DNA from: Bacillus sp. FJAT-42376
Lineage (GTDB): Bacteria; Bacillota; Bacilli; Bacillales; Bacillaceae
Length of the DNA stretch: 64,000 bases
Direction of reading: 5' to 3'
Assembly (NCBI RefSeq): GCF_003816055.1
Contig: NZ_CP033906.1
Location: 744,001-808,000, forward strand
Part shown: positions 7,670-15,735 of the stretch, piece by piece
Layout: every line of letters begins with the position of its first letter
Numbering within the stretch: position 1 is the stretch's first letter
Notes under the pieces: model-generated
Databases searched by the model: none
Told to the model about the DNA's origin: nothing
Seen by the model: only the letters and a program-made list of their open reading frames with translations
Made by a program: the position numbers and the translations under genes

Positions 7670-9397
7670 CTATTGCACCCCCTGCAGCCTGGCATATGCA
7701 CCATTTTTGGCCATCAGCTCCTGGTGCGTACCTTCTTCAGCAATCCCGTTATCCTTCAGCACGATAATCCGTTCAGCATTCCGGATTGTCGACAGCCTAT
7801 GGGCAATGACGAGGGTGGTGCGGTCTTTGGCGAGCCGTTCGAGTGAGTCTTTGACTACCTTTTCGCTTTCGTTGTCCAGGGCGCTTGTCGCTTCGTCAAA
7901 AATGACGATCGGCGGGTTTTTCAGGAAGACGCGGGCGATGCTGAGCCGCTGCTTCTGGCCGCCGGAAAGCCTTACACCGCGCTGGCCGATGTCGGTGTCA
8001 TAGCCTCTTGGCAGCTTCATGATGAACTCATGGGCGTGGGCGTTTTTAGCGGCTTGGATGATTTCTTCATCTGACGCATCCCGGTTTCCGTAGCGAATGT
8101 TCTCAAGGACCGTTCCGGCAAACAGATACACATCCTGCTGAACGATGCCGATATTTTTCCTTAGTGATGACAGGGTGATATCCTGAATGCTGATCCCGTC
8201 AATCGTAATTTCCCCTTGCTGAATGTTGTAGAAGCGGGGAATGAGCGAACAGATCGTTGTTTTTCCGGCACCCGACGGACCAACGAGTGCGGCATATTCT
8301 CCGGCTTCGATCTTGAGCGAAAGATGATTTACCACATTTGGCTGATCGTCCCCGTAGCGGAAGCAGACATTCCGAAATTCGATTTTCCCGCTGGCGTGCT
8401 TAAGTTCAATGGCGTCAGGAGAATCTTTAATATCCGGCTCAATCTCCATCATCTCTACAAACCGTTCAAAGCCTGTCATCCCTTCCTGATAGAGAACGGC
8501 CACATTGATCATCCTCTGAATCGGCTCAATCAGGAAGCCGACATACAGTAAGAACGTAATCAAATCGGCAAGATCCAATGAGGAATGAACAATCGCTGCT
8601 CCTCCTGCCACAATGACGGTGATGCTGATCAGCTGAATAAATACTTCAAATCCATTGGAAAACCAGGCTTCGTATTTGTAGCCGGCTTTTCTGCTTTCGA
8701 GGAAGCGGCTGTTTTCGTATTCGAATTTTTCTTTTTCCAGCTCTTCATTTGTATACGATTGGACGACCCGGATGCCGGCAAGATTATCCTCAACCTGTGC
8801 GTTAATGTCACTGATCCGGACTTTGTTTCGTTTTAAAGCAGCATTCACTTTCTTGTTAAAATATATCGCAAATGCAGCCATGAAGGGCAGGAAGGCGAAG
8901 ATGGCCATGGTCAATGGAACGTTGATGGTCAGCAGGATGATAAAGGTTCCGATAAACTTTACAGAGTATTTCAGTAAGTCCTCCGGTCCGTGGTGATACA
9001 ATTCGGATAGCCAGAAGAGATCGTTTGTCATCCGTGACATCAGCTGCCCGGTTTTTTGACTGTCATAAAAAGGAAAGGAGAGACTCTGGTAATGGCTGAA
9101 GAGCTCGCTGCGCAGGTCGCTCTCCATCAGTGCTCCCATCCGGTGCCCGTGATAGTCCATCACAAAGTTGAATCCCATTTGAAAGACAGCGAGGACGAGC
9201 ATCGCCGCTCCAGTCAGCAGAATCTGATTGAGAGCATGCTCATCCACCCCTTCCAGAACATCCTTCGTGATGTACCGGGTGAGCAGCGGATAAACAAGGG
9301 AAATCCCAGATCCGAGAATGGAACAGGCCATTACGGCAGCAAACAAACGCCTGTAAGGCTTATAGTAAGAAAGGAATTTTTTCAATCGGTTAGTCAA
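7670..9397 (-). CDS. ABC exporter, fused permease and ATPase
   Basis: The protein has 575 residues. An N-terminal six-helix exporter domain occupies about residues 1-310. The ATPase has Walker A GPSGAGKT, Q-loop QQDVYLFAGT, signature LSGGQ, Walker B PPIVIFDEATSALD and H-loop IAHRLST. It is a half-transporter and would homodimerise. B. subtilis YwjA has the same length and layout, but orthology is not proven. Multidrug or lipid export is likely, with unknown substrate. The start is TTG at 9397, eight bases after GAGGGG. The nearby ATG gives only ATG-AAT-TGA. A hairpin and a short leader ORF lie upstream, which suggests regulated expression. Confidence 0.88.
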   Translation of the reverse strand: MTNRLKKFLSYYKPYRRLFAAVMACSILGSGISLVYPLLTRYITKDVLEGVDEHALNQILLTGAAMLVLAVFQMGFNFVMDYHGHRMGALMESDLRSELFSHYQSLSFPFYDSQKTGQLMSRMTNDLFWLSELYHHGPEDLLKYSVKFIGTFIILLTINVPLTMAIFAFLPFMAAFAIYFNKKVNAALKRNKVRISDINAQVEDNLAGIRVVQSYTNEELEKEKFEYENSRFLESRKAGYKYEAWFSNGFEVFIQLISITVIVAGGAAIVHSSLDLADLITFLLYVGFLIEPIQRMINVAVLYQEGMTGFERFVEMMEIEPDIKDSPDAIELKHASGKIEFRNVCFRYGDDQPNVVNHLSLKIEAGEYAALVGPSGAGKTTICSLIPRFYNIQQGEITIDGISIQDITLSSLRKNIGIVQQDVYLFAGTVLENIRYGNRDASDEEIIQAAKNAHAHEFIMKLPRGYDTDIGQRGVRLSGGQKQRLSIARVFLKNPPIVIFDEATSALDNESEKVVKDSLERLAKDRTTLVIAHRLSTIRNAERIIVLKDNGIAEEGTHQELMAKNGAYARLQGVQ

Positions 9398-9415
9398 TTC
9401 ATTTACCCCTCTGTC

Positions 9416-9438
9416 GTGCAGATTTCACGGAGCTGCAC
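9416..9438 (-). promoter_or_regulatory. Hairpin in the leader of the ABC exporter
   Basis: GTGCAG (9416-9421) pairs with CTGCAC (9433-9438). It lies between the leader ORF stop and the exporter ribosome binding site, where an attenuation or translation-control structure would be expected. Confidence 0.4.
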
Positions 9439-9461
9439 AGGCCAGGGGAACGAGCGGTACG

Positions 9462-9518
9462 TTACTTGCTGCCCCCTTTATGTGCGTGTGATGTTCCGGC
9501 CAATAAGAAGTTTTTCAT
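9462..9518 (-). CDS. Putative 18-residue leader peptide of the ABC exporter
   Basis: The ORF reads MKNFLLAGTSHAHKGGSK and stops at TAA. AGGAGG (9526-9531) sits seven bases before the ATG, a better site than the exporter itself has. A TATACT box lies upstream near 9549-9554. It ends 64 bases before the exporter start, with a hairpin in between. Leader ORFs of this kind control some Bacillus drug exporters by ribosome stalling (bmrB before bmrCD is the known case). That role is inference here. Confidence 0.5.
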   Translation of the reverse strand: MKNFLLAGTSHAHKGGSK

Positions 9519-9585
9519 TCGAATTCCTCCTAAAGTTTGTTAAGTAAAGTATACTGGATTTGGCGATTAATTCCAGGGGGTTTTT

Positions 9586-9972
9586 ATGAAGATTTTTATT
9601 AGAAAGGTTATAACCGCTGCTGTTTCTGCGTTCATTTTCTCCATCGGGCTGCAGGCTTTTATTATGATAAATGCCCATTTAAGGGGTTTTCCCCCACCGG
9701 ATGGGGCGGTGTTTTTTTTCCTGTATTCTTTCGGATTTTACGTGCTGACAGGAATTCCTGTTTCGGTGATGATCGATTTTTTGACGAAAGAAATGAGCAG
9801 CCGCTCAGCTGCCGCAGGTACCCGGATGACTCTTTATTTCCTTACTGGCGGGGCGGTCCTGAATCTGTTTTTTCGTTTTCATATTGGGGGATTTGTGATG
9901 GGCGGATGCGCGGCTTTATTATTTTTAGCAGTGGAATCCATCATAAAAAAGAGGAGAAGCATCTCCTCTTAG
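9586..9972 (+). CDS. Small membrane protein, paralogue family member 2
   Basis: The protein has 128 residues. ATG at 9586 follows CAGGGGG. It has four hydrophobic segments (AAVSAFIFSIGLQAFIM, AVFFFLYSFGFYVLTGIPVSVM, MTLYFLTGGAVLNLFF, GGFVMGGCAALLFLAV) and the family motif GIPVSVMIDFLTKE. It matches the genes at 701 and 18713 in length, topology and motif position. The function is unknown. Its 3' end overlaps the convergent permease gene by 4 bp. Confidence 0.75.
   Translation: MKIFIRKVITAAVSAFIFSIGLQAFIMINAHLRGFPPPDGAVFFFLYSFGFYVLTGIPVSVMIDFLTKEMSSRSAAAGTRMTLYFLTGGAVLNLFFRFHIGGFVMGGCAALLFLAVESIIKKRRSISS
9945..9970 (-). terminator. Terminator of the APC permease, inside the convergent gene end
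   Basis: AAGAGGAG (9949-9956) pairs with CTCCTCTT (9963-9970), with a T-tract on the minus strand. It overlaps the coding 3' end of the plus-strand membrane protein. Confidence 0.75.
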
Positions 9973-11303
9973 CATCCTGACTCACTTTGTTTCCACTTCT
10001 TTTTCATCACAAGGCACATCACACCGATGATGGCTGCGAACAGCAGGCTCAGGAAAAATCCGGAGCGGCCGGTTTTCTCCAAAAGGGTTCCCGCTATTGC
10101 GGCAGCGAGCAACAGGATACCGGCGACAGCGATCACTTTTTCCATGATGGCGAGCTTTAAGATTTTCAGAGACGAGAGGATAATGAAGCTCCAGTTATAC
10201 AGCAGCATGATTCCGGCTGCCGTTGTGATGTATTCGTAGATTTTGCCGGGCAATATCAGGGCTGCGAGGATAGAGAGCAGCATACCGGCGGTGGCAAGGC
10301 CAAGTGACGGAAGGGCGAGCTTCCGTTTGCCTTTTGTTGTTTTGGCGAAAAATTTCGGCGCATCCCCGCCTTCCCCCAGTGTGACGAGCAGAGTCGTGAC
10401 GCCGAACAGGGCGGCAGTGAGGGTGGAGAAGCCGGCAATAATGATGGCCGCATTGAAGACGTGCGGGAAAAAGGATAGATCGTACCCGCTGAGAGCCGTG
10501 ACAAACGGGCTCTCTTTCTCGTTAAAGGCACCGATGGACGTCATGCTGACAGCAAGGGCGAGGGAGGCGATATAAATCGCCGTCAGCAAAATCAGCATGA
10601 CGGAGCCTGCTTTCGGGGCGTCTTCCTTTTTCTCCAATTGCATCGCCATCAGTCCGATGACTTCAATTCCACCAAAAGCATAAAATGCATAAATGAGGGA
10701 CGAGCCGAAGCCCTTCCAACCGTCACGGAAAAGCTGATCCTGTCCGAGCGGGAGGGACGGCTTCTGCGCCTCGCCGGGGATCCAGCCGGCAATAGCGGCA
10801 ATAGCAAGAATAATAAACATGACAATCGCTGCCACCTTGGCAATGGCCATGATGTTTTCGAGACGGTCGAAGCCTTTTGTTCCGGCAAGAACGACAAGTA
10901 TGGAAAGCACCGCGTACCCGGATGCGAACAGCCAGAGCGGCACATGGGGAAACCAGAATTTCGAAAGTATCGCAAGCGCCGTGAGCTGGCTGCCCATAAT
11001 CAGGATGTTCGACATCCAGTAATTCCACCCGCAGCTAAACCCGGCCCAGCGTCCGAACGCTTTTCCCGAGTAGTAGCAAAACGAGCCCTTCTGCGGATCT
11101 TTGGCAGTCATTTTAGCAAGCAGTCTGTAAACGATATAGGTACCGAGCGCCGCAAGCAGGAACGAGATAATGATGGACGCTCCCGTAACTTTGATTCCAA
11201 TGCTCGACCCGAGAAAATAGCCCGTCCCGATTGTGCAGCCAATTCCGATCAGCGACAGCTGCCACCACTTTAATTGTTCTTCCTTTTGATTTTTCTCCGT
11301 CAC
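9969..11303 (-). CDS. APC-family amino acid permease
   Basis: The protein is about 444 residues and has twelve predicted membrane helices. The first carries the APC signature LIGIGCTIGTGYFLGSSI. The GTG at 11303 is preferred over the GTG at 11309 because GGGGGAG directly abuts the latter. It should be a cytoplasmic-membrane proton-coupled amino acid symporter. The substrate cannot be read from sequence. The LysE-type exporter gene lies just upstream on the same strand with a gap of about 45 bp, so the two may be cotranscribed and balance amino acid uptake and export. Confidence 0.85.
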   Translation of the reverse strand: MTEKNQKEEQLKWWQLSLIGIGCTIGTGYFLGSSIGIKVTGASIIISFLLAALGTYIVYRLLAKMTAKDPQKGSFCYYSGKAFGRWAGFSCGWNYWMSNILIMGSQLTALAILSKFWFPHVPLWLFASGYAVLSILVVLAGTKGFDRLENIMAIAKVAAIVMFIILAIAAIAGWIPGEAQKPSLPLGQDQLFRDGWKGFGSSLIYAFYAFGGIEVIGLMAMQLEKKEDAPKAGSVMLILLTAIYIASLALAVSMTSIGAFNEKESPFVTALSGYDLSFFPHVFNAAIIIAGFSTLTAALFGVTTLLVTLGEGGDAPKFFAKTTKGKRKLALPSLGLATAGMLLSILAALILPGKIYEYITTAAGIMLLYNWSFIILSSLKILKLAIMEKVIAVAGILLLAAAIAGTLLEKTGRSGFFLSLLFAAIIGVMCLVMKKKWKQSESGC

Positions 11304-11349
11304 GGTCACTCCCCCAGTCTAGCCTTTATTTTTTCCGGGGGAGCTGATT

Positions 11350-11982
11350 TTATGTGTGATAGAAAAAAAGACGGAACGCTTCGTAACCAAAATACAAACC
11401 GAACCCGACAAGAGACAGGCCGGATAGACAGGAGATGACCTGCAGGGTCCGGCTGTTCAAAAATCCGCGTGCGAAGCTTGATGCTCCGGCCATGCAGACA
11501 TCCCAAATAAGCAATCCGAGAAGGATTGAGCCGCTGTAAAAAAGCAGTTCTGTCTTTTCGTACATGGAGGCGGTTTTAGCGAGAACCGATCCGTAAATCC
11601 CGACCCAGAACATAATCGTCAGGGGGTTTGTCAGCGACATCATAAAGCCCGTCAAGTAAGATTTGGCTAGCGAATGCGAAAGCTCCTTCCTCAGTTCCAG
11701 ACTTTTGCTTGCCTGAAGCAGGCTTTCAATGCCGGTATAGGTTAAAACGAAGAAGCCGAACAGCCAGACAAACGCTTTAACAATCGGAATTTCGATAAAT
11801 TGGACGAGCCCCATAAAAACCGCAAGCATATAGAGAATATCAGCCGTAATCGATCCGAGGCCAATCAGCCAGGAATGGAAGAATCCGCGGTTAAATCCCC
11901 GTTCGATTTGTGCCGCATTGATTGGGCCGATGGGTGCTGCAAGAGAAATCCCGAGCAGGATATGACTAATAAAAGTATTCAT
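11350..11982 (-). CDS. LysE/RhtB-family amino acid exporter
   Basis: The protein has 210 residues and six predicted helices. The N-terminal GISLAAPIGPINAAQIERG is the LysE-family hallmark (P-x-G-P), and MMSLTNPLTIMFWVGIY is the second conserved block. It exports amino acids or related metabolites across the membrane. The start ATG follows AAGGAGAGG. It lies upstream of the APC permease and is probably in one transcription unit with it. Confidence 0.88.
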   Translation of the reverse strand: MNTFISHILLGISLAAPIGPINAAQIERGFNRGFFHSWLIGLGSITADILYMLAVFMGLVQFIEIPIVKAFVWLFGFFVLTYTGIESLLQASKSLELRKELSHSLAKSYLTGFMMSLTNPLTIMFWVGIYGSVLAKTASMYEKTELLFYSGSILLGLLIWDVCMAGASSFARGFLNSRTLQVISCLSGLSLVGFGLYFGYEAFRLFFYHT

Positions 11983-12052
11983 TCGTCCTCTCCTTGTATG
12001 TTTTCTCTATATGTATTCCGGGGCTGTCCAAATATCCCAAAAATGAAGAAAA

Positions 12053-12075
12053 GCTATAACCATTCCGGTTATAGC
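12053..12075. terminator. Terminator hairpin at the 3' end of the small acidic protein gene
   Basis: GCTATAACC (12053-12061) pairs with GGTTATAGC (12067-12075), followed on the minus strand by TTTTCTTC. It overlaps the last codons of the minus-strand gene. Confidence 0.7.
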
Positions 12076-12314
12076 GGACTTTGATCTTCAAGTGATTCCA
12101 GTGTTTCGTGCAGATGGATGGCCTGTTCCGCTGCAAGGTCGAGGTGATGCCGCTCTTCCGGATCAAGCTCCGCGTTTTGATGTTTCTCGATTTGCTCCTT
12201 AGCGAGCTGCAGCTTTTGAAGCGCATGCTGAAATTCCTGTGATCCCGGGTTTCCCTGGGCGTCCGTGACTGCTTTTTCCGCATGGTGAAGGGCATGCAAG
12301 GCATCTTCGATCAT
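12069..12314 (-). CDS. Small helical cytoplasmic protein of unknown function
   Basis: The product is about 81 residues (MIEDALHALHHAEKAV...). AGGAGG is seven bases before the ATG at 12314 and too close to the ATG at 12320. The sequence is almost all helical, rich in His, Glu, Gln and Leu, with heptad-like repeats (HALQKLQLAKEQIEKHQ) that suggest a small coiled coil or helical hairpin. There is no membrane segment or known motif. It is divergent from the CorA-like gene. Confidence 0.65.
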   Translation of the reverse strand: MIEDALHALHHAEKAVTDAQGNPGSQEFQHALQKLQLAKEQIEKHQNAELDPEERHHLDLAAEQAIHLHETLESLEDQSPL

Positions 12315-12375
12315 CGTCATTCCTCCTTTTTCCTCTAGCTTTCACCTGTGGGAAACCAACTATTCCGTTCCGCTG

Positions 12376-12405
12376 TTTACGTGGAAAATTTTTCGGCTAT
12401 ATAAT
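12376..12405 (+). promoter_or_regulatory. Sigma-A-type promoter of the CorA-like gene
   Basis: TTTACG (12376-12381), an 18-bp spacer and TATAAT (12400-12405) lie 29 bp before the start codon. Confidence 0.5.
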
Positions 12406-12433
12406 ACGAAACAGCGTAACAGGGGGGAAGTTC

Positions 12434-13342
12434 ATGGGGGACAGCAGGGAGTATGTAAATTGGAAGTGGCTTTCTCTGGATTCATTTGACGACGAGCTTT
12501 TAGGGACACTTGACTATGCGGATCAATGGAAAAGCCTCATCCAGTACGGCCATGAAAATCAAATGCACGTACAGGCACTGAAGCTGGATGGGGAAGTTGT
12601 GTACGGTTCTCTCGTCTACAGTGATGAGGGCGAGGATGTTCAAAAAATACTCCGCTATTACATAAACAAACATCAGTTAGTAACGATTGGACTGGATACC
12701 CGGTCGCTGAAGCGGGTGAATGAACGGGACCTGCAACAGAAGCTTCAGGAATCAGAGCAGGCGCCGGAAGGTTTTTTCGTGCTTTTGCACGGATTGGCGA
12801 AGCATTACCTGGACGGGATTGATGAGTTTGAACAAAAGATGGAGAAGGTCCTGAAGGAAGTGCAGCGCAACAATAAATCGAATATCCTCAACAAAATCTA
12901 TGATCTGCGGCATTCTCTCCTGTTCTGGAAAAGTCTGCTCCTGAAGGTCGTGGAAGTGAAAAAAGGAATCGAGGAAGCGTTCTTAGGTGAAACGGATTCG
13001 TGGACGGAGTATAAACGGATCGATAAGCAGCTGGAGAGGGCGATGTCGCTTCTGAAGGAATACCAGGAGGAAATTGACACCATTATCCGCCTTGAGGAAG
13101 TCATCTCCACGAACAATGGAAATGAAATTATGAAATCCCTCACCATCATTACGATCCTGTTTACCCCATTAACCGCATGGAGTGCGCTGTGGGGAATGAA
13201 TTTCGAAAAAATGCCCGAGCTGAAATGGGAACTTGGCTACCCGCTCGCCATTCTCATTATTGTGGCTACAACGATTTTCATCTATTGGTATATGAACTCA
13301 AAAGGGTATATGAAGGATTTATTGAAGCGGAGGAAGGAATGA
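12434..13342 (+). CDS. CorA-family divalent cation transporter
   Basis: The protein has 302 residues. A long cytoplasmic N-terminal alpha/beta and helical domain is followed by two C-terminal helices (SLTIITILFTPLTAWSALWG and YPLAILIIVATTIFIYWYM). The GMN selectivity motif is present as WGMNF instead of the usual YGMNF. The loop EKMPELKWELGY is CorA-like, and the tail is basic (LLKRRKE). It would act as a pentameric magnesium (or Co/Ni/Zn) channel. B. subtilis has similar CorA-like proteins. ATG at 12434 follows GGGGGGAA. Monocistronic. Confidence 0.85.
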   Translation: MGDSREYVNWKWLSLDSFDDELLGTLDYADQWKSLIQYGHENQMHVQALKLDGEVVYGSLVYSDEGEDVQKILRYYINKHQLVTIGLDTRSLKRVNERDLQQKLQESEQAPEGFFVLLHGLAKHYLDGIDEFEQKMEKVLKEVQRNNKSNILNKIYDLRHSLLFWKSLLLKVVEVKKGIEEAFLGETDSWTEYKRIDKQLERAMSLLKEYQEEIDTIIRLEEVISTNNGNEIMKSLTIITILFTPLTAWSALWGMNFEKMPELKWELGYPLAILIIVATTIFIYWYMNSKGYMKDLLKRRKE

Positions 13343-13404
13343 GTCTGGCCCGATTGAGGGCTTTTTTTATACGGGGAAATGGCTAAAGCACACGTGTAGA
13401 CAAA

Positions 13405-13430
13405 ATTTAATTAGGGTAAGGAAAGGGTAT
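13405..13430 (+). promoter_or_regulatory. Sigma-B-like promoter
   Basis: ATTTAA (13405-13410), a 14-bp spacer and GGGTAT (13425-13430) match the Bacillus sigma-B consensus GTTTAA-N12-15-GGGTAT at 11 of 12 positions. It lies 22 bp before the next start codon. Confidence 0.5.
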
Positions 13431-13451
13431 ACGGGAAAAAAGGAGACGGAA

Positions 13452-14183
13452 ATGATGGGACGCAAACCGATTATAGGAATTACAGGATCACAGAAAGAAG
13501 TGAACGGCATTGATCATTCCTTCGTGCATGCCAAATATCCGGAAGCGGTCTTGAGAGCGGGCGGCATTCCGGTTATTCTGCCGCTTGGAAATGAAGAAGC
13601 GGCAAAGGCCTGGGTGGATACGATTGATGGATTGCTGTTAAGCGGTGGAGAGGATGTCGATCCCCAATCATATGGAGCGAACCCGCATCCTGAGCTCGGC
13701 AAAGTGATTTTGGAACGGGATGAAACAGAAATTGCCCTCGTGAAGGAAGCGGAAAAGCAGCGGACGCCGATTTTCGCCATCTGCCGCGGAATCGCTTCGT
13801 TAAATGTGGCTCTCGGAGGCACGCTTACCCAGGACATTCACAGTCAGCTCAAAGACGGGATCAAACATCATCAGGAAGGCTCCCGCATTAACGCTACCCA
13901 TGAGTGTGTGGTGGAAGAGGGAAGCCGGCTGCACAGCATTCTTGGGGAAACAAGGGTGAGCATCAACAGTATGCATCACCAGGCACTCGACAAAGTCGCC
14001 GCTAACCTGAAAGTGACAGCCAAAGCACCGGACGGCGTCATCGAAGCGGTAGAAGGCACAGACTCAGACTGGTCGCTCCTGGCCGTTCAGTGGCACCCGG
14101 AAGAAATGGCCGTGAAATACGAAAGCATGCAGCGGCTGTTTCATGCGTTTGTGGAAGAGTGCTCGGCGAAAGAAAAGGTGTAA
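13452..14183 (+). CDS. Class I glutamine amidotransferase-like hydrolase (PuuD/peptidase C26 type)
   Basis: The protein has 243 residues. The catalytic nucleophile is C111 in FAICRG, the oxyanion region is LLLSGGEDVDPQ and the His-Glu pair is AVQWHPEE near 216. The layout matches gamma-glutamyl-gamma-aminobutyrate hydrolase (PuuD), which releases glutamate from gamma-glutamylated polyamine products. No other putrescine pathway gene is nearby, so the substrate stays open. ATG at 13452 is about seven bases after AGGAG. A sigma-B-like promoter suggests a general stress role. Confidence 0.85.
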   Translation: MMGRKPIIGITGSQKEVNGIDHSFVHAKYPEAVLRAGGIPVILPLGNEEAAKAWVDTIDGLLLSGGEDVDPQSYGANPHPELGKVILERDETEIALVKEAEKQRTPIFAICRGIASLNVALGGTLTQDIHSQLKDGIKHHQEGSRINATHECVVEEGSRLHSILGETRVSINSMHHQALDKVAANLKVTAKAPDGVIEAVEGTDSDWSLLAVQWHPEEMAVKYESMQRLFHAFVEECSAKEKV

Positions 14184-14187
14184 ACAG

Positions 14188-14227
14188 AAAAAAGCGGAAC
14201 TCGCGTTATAAGGAGTTCCGCTTTTTT
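14188..14227. terminator. Bidirectional terminator
   Basis: GCGGAACTC (14194-14202) and GAGTTCCGC (14213-14221) are flanked by A6 and T6 between convergent genes. Confidence 0.88.
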
Positions 14228-14577
14228 CAGTCATTTCTAAAATCATAGGTCTCATATGGTACATTGAGAATTCGGCCGTTGATTTGGACTGTATCGCTGT
14301 CGATCCATTTCATGCTTGCGGTTTCTTCCCGGTAATTCCAGTAAATATTTTTAGGCTTTCGATTCCCTTTGTTAAAATTCAGTTCTCCGCGTACGGCATA
14401 GCTTGTGGTCGCTCCCCCGTCTGATACATATGCTTTAAGTGTATAGGTGCCATCGGGTGACTGTGCCTCTTCAATCAGCTCTCCTTTTGGCAAACGGCTC
14501 ATATCAAAAAAAGCCCAGTAAACTCCGCAGCTAATAAGCCCGACTAGCAGGAATAAAACAATCGTAATCTTCTTCAA
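14227..14577 (-). CDS. DUF5412-type membrane-anchored protein
   Basis: The product is about 116 residues from TTG at 14577, chosen because GGAGGG lies eight bases upstream while the upstream ATG (14598) has no ribosome binding site. One N-terminal membrane anchor (ITIVLFLLVGLISCGVYWAFF) is followed by a small beta-rich extracellular domain with LPKGELIEEAQSPDGTYTLKAY and TSYAVRGEL, as in DUF5412 proteins. The function is unknown. The family name is from memory. Confidence 0.65.
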   Translation of the reverse strand: MKKITIVLFLLVGLISCGVYWAFFDMSRLPKGELIEEAQSPDGTYTLKAYVSDGGATTSYAVRGELNFNKGNRKPKNIYWNYREETASMKWIDSDTVQINGRILNVPYETYDFRND

Positions 14578-14659
14578 CCCTTTTTCCCTCCAGATCATCT
14601 AACGGCGGAAATGACACATCGATGGTGCCCGCAATGACACGCCCAGCAATCGTCAGCTG

Positions 14660-15088
14660 TCATTCATTCTCCCATTCTCTTAATTCAAAAACCCCGTGCT
14701 TTTCAAAATCCTCTAAGATGGCAGCGGGCATTTTACGCTTCGCCTGTTCCTTTGATGCCCATAAGTAATGAGCATGCTCCGGAGAAAGGGTGACGTCCTG
14801 TTCCTGCGTACGGCACAGGTATGTAAGGAGGACGACTTGTCTGGATGGATCGGTTTGGAAGGAGGATGCGTAGAGGATGTTCTCTACTTGAACCGTTATT
14901 CCGGTTTCCTCCCTGATCTCCCTTACAAGTGCCGCTTCTAATTCTTCACCGAAATCTATCTTGCCCCCTGGACATTCCCAGCTGCCTGCACCGGTTTCAT
15001 CCTGTGCAGAACGCTGAACCATCAGGATCTTCCCTTCGTTTACGATGACTCCTTTTACGGCTGCGACCGTTCTTTCTGCTGCATTCAT
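14660..15088 (-). CDS. NUDIX hydrolase
   Basis: The product is about 142 residues from ATG at 15088, seven bases after TAGGGGA. An upstream ATG (15127) has no such site. The Nudix box GGKIDFGEELEAALVREIRE followed by ETGI fits GX5EX7REUXEEXGU exactly, at about residues 41-63. It is preceded by the sheet AAVKGVIVNEGKILMVQRS, typical of MutT-like nucleotide pyrophosphatases. Likely a house-cleaning hydrolase of (d)NTPs or nucleotide sugars, with unknown substrate. Divergent from the next membrane protein gene. Confidence 0.9.
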   Translation of the reverse strand: MNAAERTVAAVKGVIVNEGKILMVQRSAQDETGAGSWECPGGKIDFGEELEAALVREIREETGITVQVENILYASSFQTDPSRQVVLLTYLCRTQEQDVTLSPEHAHYLWASKEQAKRKMPAAILEDFEKHGVFELREWENE

Positions 15089-15171
15089 AGAAAAATCCCC
15101 TAACCTAATATTGTTAATAATTAACATTTTACAATAAAAAGCTGGTAAAATAATAGGGAATTGGGGGGACC

Positions 15172-15645
15172 ATGATGTTTTCTGGAATTTTAATGATTCA
15201 TATCGCAGCTGGATTCATCTGTTTGGTAACCGGCCTCGGTGCCATGCTGTCGCCGAAAAGAAACGGAAAGCACAGCTGGTTTGGTGAGGTGTACCACGGA
15301 TCGTTCGTGGTGATTTTTCTAAGCTCCATAACGATGGCAGTCCTGCACTGGGAGGAAAGTGCGTACTTGTTTTACATCGGATTCTTTTCCTATTCCTTTG
15401 CCGTCATCGGGTACGCGGCGGTGAAAAAGAAATGGAAAAACTGGCTGCGATACCATATCAGCGGGATGCTCGGATCCTACATCGCAGTCATAACGGCAGT
15501 TTTAGTCGTGAACGCACCGAAAATCGCATTCCTTCAGTCCATTCCGGCTCTTTGGATCTGGTTTATCCCGACGATAATCGGCAGTCCGCTTATTGCCCTC
15601 ACAAATGTTAAATACCGCACGAAGAAACCGTCAGCGGCCGGCTGA
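15172..15645 (+). CDS. Membrane protein, DUF2306-like
   Basis: The protein has 157 residues and four or five hydrophobic helices. It has IHIAAGFICLVTGLGAMLSPKRNGKHSWFG near the N-terminus and RYHISGMLGSYIAVITAV later. Conserved histidines facing small residues (IHIAAG, KHSWFG, RYHISG) are typical of DUF2306 and related haem-like membrane families. The function is unknown. Two ATGs (15172, 15175) follow GGGGGG. Family assignment is tentative. Confidence 0.55.
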   Translation: MMFSGILMIHIAAGFICLVTGLGAMLSPKRNGKHSWFGEVYHGSFVVIFLSSITMAVLHWEESAYLFYIGFFSYSFAVIGYAAVKKKWKNWLRYHISGMLGSYIAVITAVLVVNAPKIAFLQSIPALWIWFIPTIIGSPLIALTNVKYRTKKPSAAG

Positions 15646-15735
15646 TGGGTTTTTCTATTGGCCTCTTTTGCGTAGAGAACAATGAGTTTTATCGGGAATA
15701 CAATCAGGCTTGCGGTCAAAGAGAGGGGATATCGA

